Origin: Trichinella spiralis
Taxonomy: Eukaryota; Nematoda; Enoplea; Trichinellida; Trichinellidae
Reading direction: 5' to 3'
DNA: 64,000 nucleotides
NCBI GenBank assembly: GCA_000181795.3
Contig: CM012953.1
Coordinates: 10,252,312 to 10,316,311, forward strand
Shown here in pieces: positions 1 to 9,020 of the stretch; within the stretch, counting starts at the first letter, position 1, and each line of letters starts with the position of its first letter. The notes under the pieces were generated by a model, which worked only from the letters and a program-made list of their open reading frames with translations, searched no databases and was not told where the DNA came from. The position numbers were made by a program, and so were the translations under genes.

Positions 1-100
1 GCAAATTCAAATGAGTGAAATTCAAAATCATCAACACACAAGCACACAAACACGCACACAAATAGCAACAGAGCTACCAAACAGCCGATTGACAATTTGA

Positions 101-193
101 CGACCCGAGTTGGAAATGAAAAAGCAACTCGACGTCGACATCAGAAAAGCAGAGGATGCGCCAACGCCTGAATGGCCCGAGACTGGCCAATAA
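101..193 (+). CDS. Possible last exon of a gene starting outside the window
   Basis: A short open stretch ends in TAA at 191-193 and reads as a charged tail (MKKQLDVDIRKAEDAPTPEW). Two AATAAA signals follow at 189-194 and 213-218, and base composition is richer in G+C than the next 2 kb. No upstream exon is visible in the 100 bases before it, and no family was recognised. It could equally be chance. Confidence 0.15.
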   Translation, partial: RPELEMKKQLDVDIRKAEDAPTPEWPETGQ

Positions 194-599
194 ACGTGGC
201 CTTTTGACGACCAATAAAACACCAAGCGGCAGCTTTGATCTCATGATCAGATATTTGCAATTTGCCGCCGTTTGGCGCCTAACGCGTTGACCTGCTTGCT
301 GTTCTCTTTTTCTGTTGTTCCGCTTGGGACTTTTTTTGACCAGCTCAAGTTTCGCGCCTTGTCAAAATCGGTCGCTTGTTCAAACGGTCAACGGCTATAT
401 TTGAAACGATTTTCCCGCCTTACTAATGCCAACAAAACAATACCGAACACAAATATGCCAGAAAATTGCTGTAATAATACGTTCCGATTGTTATGTATTT
501 GTGGACATGAAGATTTTGTGTCAGATAGTAGAAGTGAAATCGAATAAATCCCCCCCCTTTTTTTGCGCAATCTGACTAATTGCTGTCAATTTTGCTTGA

Positions 600-2560
600 C
601 CAGAGGTCACTTGAGCATTAGCTGCTTTTTTCCGTGGAATACAATGCGGAAAAGCTTAAATGGTCATTGAAAAGTTCAGACGGGAAATTCATCATTAACC
701 ACGAGGGTGTGTTTTTTCCTTCAGATAAGCGTTGTGATAACAATGCTTTGTTCGCATGATAATGTATAGAAGGAAATTCCATTATGCCACGCACGCTCAT
801 TGTCACTTTCTTTTCCGAAATATTCCAAAGAAAAGTAAACAAAAAATGCATATACATATATTCAAAGGAAAATAATTATTACTGTATTGTTTGATGAAAA
901 CTATTCCTTTTTTCTTCAAACAAATTATTGCAACTTTTAAAATGTTATTCACGTTCATCTTTAGTTCTTGAAATTTTAATCAATGTCATTTTTATTGTAA
1001 AACATTCCCATTGTAAAATAGAAATCCATATTTCAATTTTTAAATTTTGCAAAAATGCTATGTTTTGCTTTTTTTTAATAAAAAACATATTGCAACTTGT
1101 ACATTCTTCAATGAATAAGTTGCAAAAACATGCAGTAATTGAAATTTTAATTTATTCTTTTTATTTGATATTTCTTTCAAGCATAATTGCACATTTTTCA
1201 CATAATCACAACAATATATATGAGTATGTTCGAGAAAGCTCATTTGATTTTGTTTTTGCGATGATGTTCGCTAGCTACTTAAATTAATTAAATATAAGCT
1301 GCTTAACAAATGAAATATCTTTTTTCTAATTTTTGATCCAGCTATGATACTGCACACAGTACATATAATAAGCGCAGTTTTGTGCATCTTTTTTTGAAAA
1401 GTAGAATTTGTCTTTTTCATTTGTATTCTTTCCCAAATTCAATCCATCTCTTTTCTTAGTCAGTGTTAAAAATATCCCATTTAACATTTCGCGTTGCAAG
1501 CTCGTTTGGCTGCTTATTAAAATCTTACTTAAACAAAAATCAAATTCAATTTTTCTAGTTGCAAATTTTCAAAAACTCTTCACAGTTTTGAACATTCATG
1601 AAGTATATTTTTGATCAAAATTTTCTGTTATTGAAATTTTAAAAAATATTTTCCGTTCAAAATTACATTGAATTAAATTGCAAAATTTGGAAAAAAACAT
1701 CATTAACTTAAAGCAGATCATAAAGTTAAAACGTGTCATTTTTTATAAAATAATACCCATTACAAATAATTTTTAAATGAAAGTTAAAATATTTTTTAAA
1801 AATTTCAAATGGAGAAATCTGCTTTAAGAATCTTCATTATTCACTGTTTTATGTGAAACTTCATATTTAAAAAATTAACTTTTATGACATTTAGTAATTA
1901 TCGTAACTCAAGTTTTTCATTTAAAAAAAGCTATTGCACCACATATATGTATATATGTTTGTTTGTATCTTCTATGATTGTAATTTGCATTATACTACTA
2001 CTGTTATTTGGAATGGATTGAAAGAAATAACCGTTTATTGTTTTCATATATAACTGAATCGCTGGAAAAGACGAAGGGGAAGATGTATGAGAGGACAGCG
2101 AAAAATTTAAAATTTATGGCATGGAAAAATGATTAAGCTTAAACACATGATGAGGATAATAACTGAAACCAGTTTTTTTGCATTGTAGAACTAGGCAAAC
2201 ATTTATTCAATTAAGCATTGCCTGTCTGCTTACCAATGACGCATTGTTTCATAGTAGCAAAAATGGCCTTTTAATTCATTACAACAGTAATGCCAAGCAA
2301 TCAGCGCAGTGCAGAAAAAGATACAATAAAAATATTTATACAATTTATTTGGACAATCACCTCGGAAACATTAACAAACAGTACCCAGGAGAAGTTAATT
2401 TTTTTCAAAGTTCACAGATTTAATTTAACAAGTGTATGTCATGGACGTCAAACATCTGAAAAGATCAGATTCATAGAAAAACAACAATAAGAAAAAAACC
2501 AAAGAAAAAGCAGTATGGAATGTTCTGACGACTGAAAAGGCGCAATTTATACCCTCCAAA
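600..2560. other. AT-rich interval without a recognisable gene
   Basis: Open stretches on either strand here are rich in Phe, Ile, Leu, Lys and Asn, as expected of AT-rich noncoding DNA. None shows a known motif or a convincing chain of splice sites. I see no RNA gene. Confidence 0.6.
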
Positions 2561-2562
2561 GT

Positions 2563-2848
2563 GTGGCAGAGGTCTGCTTCCGTCCCCATCGCAATCGTAC
2601 CTTTTGAAGAGGTCGATGGCGCGGCACTCTTGTTCTGCCATCCATCGAATGTAGCGTCGACGCCAATCTTCAAACGAAAAACCGCTGAGGCGCTTCATTT
2701 CAATAGTGTAATGGACCCGATCATTAAGTATGTTCTTATAAGAAATGCAGCTCAACCAATTTTCCGCCAGATGTCCATTAGCTGCTCCGTTCTAGCGTTC
2801 ACGAGGAGTGCAGTGTGCTCCTTCTCCGAGGTGCTGGGTAGAAGGATG
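2563..2848 (-). pseudogene. Inverted fragment of spectraplakin: end of rod plus first EF-hand
   Basis: Read on the minus strand, this segment gives a spectrin-repeat-like piece (ARTEQLMDIWRK), a stop, then EDWRRRYIRWM and AIDLFKRYDCDGDG. This is the order found in MACF/dystonin/VAB-10 proteins, where the end of the rod leads into a W-R-(K/R)-x-Y-x-R-W-M motif and the first calcium loop. The matching second part of the EF-hand pair lies immediately to the right but on the opposite strand, so the segment looks inverted. The loop is followed by unrelated residues, so the left junction is not clean. An in-frame TGA follows WRKIG. Family match is by recognised motif; the inversion is inference. 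Confidence 0.6.
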
Positions 2849-3536
2849 TTACGACGTTGCGACCGCGACGAGCGTCTCAGTTGCGAGCAATTCCGAGACG
2901 CAATACTTTATTCTCGTTTCAAGACCAGCAAAGCCGAGATGGATCTGGTGGTCAAGGCAATTGACCACAACCAAGACGGCTTTGTTGATCTAGCCGAATT
3001 TTTGCACGCCCTGAGAGTTGACTCTGAAATGTTAACGGACGATAAGAAGATCGCCCAAGAAACTGAAAAGCAACTGAACTTGTGCAGTTGCAAAGAGAAG
3101 TATCCTGTTGAGGAAGTTCGTCCTGGACGCTGTTACAGATTGTAATTGGTACGAATTTATCGTTCTACTTTAATGGTTCGTGTCGGTGGTGGATGGCAAA
3201 CATTTCAAGAGCAAAAACGACCCTTGTAGAGCCAAAGGTAGAACGGGTCTTGAATTGTAAGAACAGTTCATTCCATCTGAAGATGGATCGCAAGCGGTTT
3301 GGCTGTTTCGAAGGAAAAATGTCAAACCGGAAAAAGTCGGCAAACTGAGCAGCAGCACTTCTTACGGCCCGGTAACCAAGATTCGTGAAAAAACCGAACG
3401 AAGCATACCAATGTGTTCAACCGATGCTGTTGCTAGCGGTGCGTCATCATTAGTAACCGACAGTGTTTGTAAAACATCGCCGACTGAGGCTTCTACCGCT
3501 CATGACGCCGGTGACCACACGCCACAAGTAATCTAA
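2837..3536 (+). pseudogene. Spectraplakin C-terminus: EF-hand pair, GAR domain and tail, broken
   Basis: The plus strand gives an EF-hand stretch (LSCEQFRDAILYSRF, then DHNQDGFVDLAEFLHAL with an intact D-N-D-G-D-E type loop). Then comes the start of a GAR/Gas2 domain (CSCKEKYPVEEVRPG), the hallmark MVRVGGGW and KNDPCRAKGRTGLEL, followed by a Ser/Thr-rich tail. In MACF/VAB-10 proteins this region binds calcium and microtubules. The copy is broken: a TAA after RCYRL removes part of the GAR core, a one-base shift lies between MVRVGGGW and KNDPC, and a TAA replaces a residue after GLEL. The first EF loop is two residues short (CDRDERLSC). With the inverted piece to its left, this looks like a partial dead copy. 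A working spectraplakin gene would have to lie elsewhere. Confidence 0.65.
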
Positions 3537-3709
3537 CCACCAAATGCTGACACCGGTACGTCGTCTCAGAGACCGCCTGAAGAAGTAAATGCTGCTGAGA
3601 CGTCGAAACGACCGAAAAACACCACCAGCAGCAGCATATGCGGCATTACTGCAACAGAAATCGTCGTCGTCTCATCGAGCAAAGAGTACTACTACCGGGT
3701 GCGGTAGGT

Positions 3710-4200
3710 AAAATGTAGGTCAGGACGCTCAAGTACAATTGCATTCTGTAGTTGTCCGTATATCTCTATGTTTTATTAAATTATTATTCACTTGTTTTTA
3801 ATTTTTAATTTCAATTTTGTTATATTTTTGGAATATTCGCAGTGTATGAAATAATTCTATTATAATAAAATAGATAAAATGAAAATGGTAGTTTCACTGT
3901 AAATTTTTCAATTTATTGTAAATTAACAATTAAATTTAGCATATGTTTTGAATATTTATTTTATATTTATATGTCGGAATTATATTTCCACCACTTCTTG
4001 TGATTATAAAGTGTTATTTGCACTTGACTGCTTGTAATTATACTGTACTTTTGTTGATAATTTTAGTTTCAAATTTTCGTTACATGTTGGCAACAGTATT
4101 ATGCATTTTAAATATGTTACTTAATTTTTAATATTTATAAACAAATTTTTCCTTCACTTTTTATGAATCTAATAGATTTTAATTTCTATTTGATTAATTT
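3710..4200. other. AT-rich spacer between spectraplakin fragment and NAA50
   Basis: This is T- and A-rich DNA with no open frame of note. It probably contains the promoter of the NAA50 gene, but no specific site can be named. Confidence 0.5.
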
Positions 4201-4202
4201 AG
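4201..4202 (+). promoter_or_regulatory. Acceptor-like AG directly before the NAA50 start codon
   Basis: The start ATG at 4203 follows a T-rich run ending in TTTAG with no spacer. This may be a spliced-leader addition site or the end of a 5' UTR intron; transcripts would tell which. Confidence 0.35.
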
Positions 4203-5255
4203 ATGATTAACAATTCTGCTCACGAAACTTCAACGGATAAGCAACGTCCATCTGTAGTCCATGCATCTCGCCCAAAGTATGATCAGTTGTTTTTTTAAAT
4301 ATTGGATGCAATTTTACGTGACAAGAATATTTTTATATATTTTATTTTTTTATGTTTTAATTTTTAATAAATTGAAATATTTGTTATTGTTTTGTTAATA
4401 CTAGATTTTGATTTGTATTCAACAATTTAAAGTAATTAATTTATAAATTATTTTAGTGTACGAATGCAGCTTGGTGATATCACCCCACACAACATAAAAT
4501 TACTCAAGCGAATTAATGGTATTGTTTTTCCTGTAAATTATAATGCTCGTTTTTACGAGGACGTTTTATCTACTACTAACATTGCAAAATTTGGTGAGTA
4601 ATATCTATTTGTATATTTCGTTATCGGTAAAAATGTAATGATAGCTCAAGTAACGAGTTTAAATTTATTATGTTTTCATATTAAGTAATATAATGATTAT
4701 GTCATGACAGTTATGAAATACATATCCGTGCATTTTTGGTTAAATGTTTATTAAAGTTATTAACGTTTTTTAGCATATTTCAATGATATTGTCGTTGGAG
4801 CAATGTGCTGCAGAATTCTTCTCGTAAATAATGAAAAGAAATTGTACATAATGACTTTGGGTTGTCTTCCCAATTATAGACGATTTGGCCTCGGTATTTG
4901 TTCATTAATTTGTAATTTATGACAGAATCTGTTATCGTTTTCTTTCTTTAGGTACAATGATGTTAGAACACGTTTTTGACTATTGTCGGAAAAATAGTTC
5001 AATATCAGGCATATTTTTGTAAGTTATAAATTTATATTAAGCTAAATTGGAGAAGTAATTTTCCAACGAATTTCCAGACATGTCCAGGTGAATAACGATG
5101 TCGCCCTTGAGTTTTATCGAAAATTTGGATTTGAAGTGCATTCGGTTGTTGAAAATTACTACAAACGTATTACCCCGGCTGATGCTTTTTTGCTGGTCAA
5201 GCGGCTTGATGGAGTTCGACGTAACGACAACGTGAAAGAAGTGCAACTTGTCTGA
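4203..5255 (+). CDS. naa50: N-alpha-acetyltransferase 50 (NAA50/San), five exons
   Basis: Exons 4203-4276, 4457-4593, 4774-4893, 4952-5018 and 5078-5255 join in phase to give 191 residues. NAA50 transfers acetyl from acetyl-CoA to protein N-termini starting with Met, usually bound to the ribosomal NatA complex, and is needed for sister chromatid cohesion. The GNAT fold is plain: QLGDITPHNIKLLKRIN, the substrate loop FPVNYN, KLYIMTLGCLPNYRRFGLG with the acetyl-CoA motif R-R-F-G-L-G (residues 106-111), and YRKFGFE. The residues matching the human catalytic Tyr73 and His112 are present as Tyr95 and His134. The protein has about 20 more residues at the N-terminus than human NAA50; if the first exon is instead leader sequence, the Met just before QLGDIT in exon 2 would start a protein of standard length. 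The gene lies just left of the CCT-5 duplication. Confidence 0.92.
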
Positions 5256-6101
5256 ATTGTTTTTATTCTTAAATTGCTGTATTTTTCTTTTTTAATATTT
5301 TTTGCTAAGAGCCCGTAGCACATGGTTTGTTTTTCCATCACAGCAAACTGAAGCAGTACTAAAAGTAAAACACAATGTTTATTAAAATGAACCAAGAAGT
5401 TATTTTTGATGAAAAAATAAATGTTAAAAAAACAGTGCCACTTCTGCATGATCTGATTAAACGGACGGAATGTTTTTTATTGATCATCTTTTCTTTCAGT
5501 AAATTTCTTCACCAGACCAATGCATCAGTTCTGAGCTTGTTTGTTAACTTTTGTATGCTAGTGCACTTTTTTGTTTTTTTAATTGGAAAATTTGTTGCCA
5601 AAAAAGAAGAATATTTAAAGCAGCGATATTGGAATTTTTTTATCTTTAATGAATATGTCGAAAAAAATTTATTCAGTTATTACAATTATAACGTGTATTT
5701 TCACAGCTTAACATTAGCTGAGCAGGTTTATCCAAAAACTGAACTAGCAGATGACTGAACCAAAGAAATTACATTTCATAAAGTAGATTATTTTACAAAT
5801 AGTCAGATGAAATTTTATTTTCCAGCAATTGAGGTTTTAATGTTTTCTCTCAATCATTTTCCAGAAAAAATGTGATATATTTAAATTTCTTATAAATTTA
5901 AAAGTTACACTGTATTACGCGCACATTTATTTAATGTTAATGGATTTCATGCACCATCATTTCCCTCAACCTCTGGAAATCATAAGTGAACTTCACACTT
6001 GTTGCTGAGCATCCAGCTCGTAAAATAAATCAGTTAAAATTCAAGATTGGAATTTCATATCTATTTAGTTGTGAAAAATATGTAGTGCCAAATCAACAGT
6101 A

Positions 6102-6323
6102 ATGAAAAAAGCAAAGGCATCTGACTGGGAGTTTCGAAGCAACTGTAGCGTTCAGAAGACCTCTGCCGCTCCTGATGTTTGTGGATTGTATATGTTTCGG
6201 GACGACCAACATTATAGTGGCTATTCGATGACGATCTTCAGAAACGAGCGTGATATGAGCAAACTCAGTCGATTCACTTCTTCACTGAATGACTCAACTC
6301 TAGCTGGCTGTTCATTACATTAA
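6102..6323 (+). pseudogene. Gene-like duplicated segment, frame not conserved in the other unit
   Basis: An open frame of 73 codons (MKKAKASDWEFRSNC to LAGCSLH) has more balanced composition than its surroundings. The homologous DNA in unit B (about 13404-13630) contains small insertions that change the reading frame: one frame there keeps FCGLYMFRDDQLYG and then diverges. Because the frame is not kept, I read both as decayed remains of a former exon. The part CGLYMFRDDQHYSGY is faintly like a beta/gamma-crystallin Greek key, but this is too weak to name. Confidence 0.25.
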
Positions 6324-6717
6324 CTTCTCGCGGGGTTTTCAAGCCCAAATACACTGTATATGCATTGATATGGGGCCTCGGGATTATCGGCATGGCGGAT
6401 GGCCAGCGTGAACCGCCAATAGAACCATTCGGTCATCGCGCGCTATCTGCTTGCTAATCTGATTTGGACTGCCGCCGACGCTCTGAAGCTTTGTTCTTTT
6501 TGTTCGCCTCTTGGCCCGCCACGCCGATGGCGTTTTAGTGGCATCACCACCGCCTGGTGGCGCCACCACCAGCTGCTGCTCCCCCTTGTGGTCATCTGAT
6601 AACGCACCGCTGGAGTTCCTTGCGCAAGTAGCCGTTGTTTGCCTAACAAACAACTAAATCCCATGCTCCGCAGGGTCCCGCCCTGACCCAGACATCGGTC
6701 ACTAAATTGCCGACTTG

Positions 6718-6865
6718 ATGATCTTCAAGGCAGTGGTCTAGTGTATCTTTGTCCTGACTGCTCTTGTGCACGCCTGCCGAGAGTGCGTCACGCCGACGAC
6801 ATCAGCGGCGTTGCGTTGAGTTCGCATGGCTGCAAGCAGTCTAATGTTGGAACCCGTCGCAATTA
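6718..6865 (+). pseudogene. Decayed start of a secreted protein, copy A
   Basis: ATG at 6718 opens MIFKAVV, then an in-frame TAG, then CIFVLTALVHACRECVTP. Together these have the shape of a signal peptide with an A-x-A-like cleavage region and following cysteines. The homologous spot in unit B begins MIFRAVVLL at 13765 and then leaves the frame. Both copies look dead. The family is unknown. Confidence 0.3.
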
Positions 6866-7204
6866 CCAGTATATGTTTCGATTAACTTCAAACAAATTGT
6901 TAATGGCAAGGAACACATTCAGTATGTTCAGCACATACTTTTGAACACCCCCAACATTTCTTCCGTTTACCGGTATATTTTAATTTGTACACCCTGCCTT
7001 CATACACGAGGGACATACCGCCGGAACAGTTTGTCACAAGAGGGTCTAGTTCAACTCACCACGGCGGTCAACTCGCTGCGTGGTCTACTCACCGTGATTA
7101 TCTGTGTCTGTGGCATAGCTTAAAATCGTAGGTTCACTAGCTGAGCATCTTTCTACTGCATTATTTATATTATTATACATTATTGCATTATATATTTCTT
7201 CATT

Positions 7205-7651
7205 CAGGGGCGTTATGCGTCTATTTTATGAAGGGGGGGGGGAACGGATATAGTATCCAAAAGATTTATCATGCACATGTATTATAATACATGACTGTCT
7301 GATGAAAAACAAAATAATGCCGTTTTTTCATTTAAACAAAACTGGAATCTCAATCACGTGATATCAAAAACATGCAAATTATAACTTTAATTGCATTTCA
7401 AACAAACAACACGTTTCGATTCCATTTGAAACTGACTTGTCTGTTATGCGGTCAATATCAATGGAAAAATCAGAATGAATGTACATTAGTGCAAGTCTTT
7501 TCAGTCGTTCTTCAATCATGGCAGTCCGGAAAATGTTTTTTACATAATTCAGTGCAGGAAAGCTTCGTTCTGTGTTTGCTGAAGCAATTGGGAGAATGGT
7601 GAAAATCTGTAGTAGTACAGACACGTTCGGGTAATAAGCTTTTGGGCACAA
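7205..7651 (-). mobile_element. hAT DNA transposon remnant (transposase C-terminus)
   Basis: The minus-strand frame at 7379-7651 (90 codons, ending at 7379) encodes the hAT dimerisation domain: YPNVSVLLQIFTILPIASAN, ERSF, ALNYVKNIFRTAM, EERLKRLALMYI and a closing D-R-I-T-D-K. This is the C-terminal signature of hAT transposases, including the DUF4371/ZMYM1-like branch. CAGGGGCG at 7205-7212 matches a typical hAT terminal inverted repeat start and lies about 170 bases past the stop, as expected for the 3' end of the element. No partner terminus is seen to the right, so the 5' part, including the catalytic DDE region, is lost. It occurs only in unit A of the duplication. Confidence 0.8.
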
Positions 7652-7970
7652 TGCTAAGGCATAAATAAATAAATCTTATTACGAGTTTTGTTTGTTTGAC
7701 TTTGAAAAATTTATCTGACGGATCAGGCTAACCACGCGGCGAGTTGATCCATTCCGGTCACAAGATGTAGCTCAGAGATAATCAGCCTTGACGAAAGCAA
7801 CGAACAGAACAAAGAAATAAAATTTTCTTCCAGCGAAGCAAATGAACAGCGAAGGAAAGAACAAAGAGACAATGAATAAGCATGCTTATCTGCTGTCATC
7901 AGCCAATGCCCGGGTGGTTAAGAATTTTTACGATGCCTTGGACGCTTTGTCAAATCAAGTCATTGTCTGA

Positions 7971-8095
7971 CCCAGGCAGTGAACCCCTGCTAGTGCGCAA
8001 TTACTGTGAACGCAGAACAATAAGAACAAAGGCTTGGGCGGAAAATAAAATACATATTTATCCTTTATGCCTGCCGACGAGGATAATTAGCAATG
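7971..8095. repeat. Dispersed repeat copy shared with 42311-42430
   Basis: About 120 bases beginning CAGGCAGTGAACCCC and containing GACGAGGATAATTAG are shared in the same orientation with 42311-42430, with scattered differences. Neither copy keeps a reading frame. It probably belongs to a transposon family of this genome; the right copy lies near MULE fragments. Confidence 0.55.
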
Positions 8096-9005
8096 ATTAC
8101 ATCATATACAGGGCTCATACAGGGATAGAGCAAAGGCGGATAATGCACATCTGTCAAAAAGAAAACCTAAACAGGATTTTAATGAACTGTTTTTTCTTGT
8201 TCATACTGGGTAGCTCGATATCGTATTTGTTTTCCTGGAGTAAAATTCTTGTTGATTTTTCCATTGTATAAAAATCGCCTTTACCAACACATGTGATGTG
8301 ACAAGAAACGCGAACAGTGTTTCACATAGGCATATGCGTTTAATCATGCGTGAAATTAAGTGAAATTGCGAGCTAACGCGTAACGTTAGCATTAGTGCCA
8401 TTTATAACCCGAAAATTGGAAGTGTTGCTACAACATTCCAGATTTTTCAAGCAGATTATTCAGTATTCTGACATTATACTCGGAAGTTAACATCCGATCT
8501 TGATAAATTTCAATAGGCAACAAATTTATTTACAAACAGTGGGAACAGATTTATATATCAGGAGGGAAATCTGTACTAGACCGCTGATGGGTGTTCATTG
8601 CTGTTGTTGCTGCTGCTGTTGGCTAGTGAAAAATAAAAATCACTATTTAACTTATTTTTTGTATTGTTTTTTCTGAATTATTACAATCGCATTTGATATA
8701 ACGTCACTTTTGTACAATTAAATATAGAATGATAAAAATTATTTCCGGGAATGCTGATCATTAAAAAGTATAAACTTCACCAAACAACAATATATTTAAA
8801 TAAATAAAATTTCAATGAATGACAAAACTTCAAACAATATAACTGAATCTAGTCATATTACAGTATCCATTGAAGTTGAACCTGATAATCAAATTGTGAG
8901 AAGTCTATTAAGTTTGCGTCCTGAGGTAAACAGCATTATCGTTTTAGAGGCTGAATTTCGTGAGTAAAATAAGATTTCATTGCTTAAATTAAGAAGTGAA
9001 TTTCG

Positions 9006-9012
9006 ACTTTAG
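9006..9012 (+). promoter_or_regulatory. Acceptor-like site 8 bases before CCT-5 copy A start
   Basis: ACTTTAG followed by TCCAAAAC and the ATG is preserved exactly in copy B (14167-14173). It fits a spliced-leader acceptor or the end of a 5' UTR intron. Confidence 0.35.
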
Positions 9013-9020
9013 TCCAAAAC

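Noticed and set aside
5375-5758. 127-codon open frame in the upstream block of unit A
   Set aside because: The closely related DNA in unit B carries indels that break this frame, the composition is Phe/Lys/Asn-rich, and no domain is visible; it is most likely noncoding.
8815-8967. 50-codon frame ending just before CCT-5 copy A, partly shared with copy B (IEVEPDNQIVRSLL)
   Set aside because: Copy B lacks the start codon and shows mostly residue-changing differences in the second half, so the shared frame is better explained by common descent than by coding.
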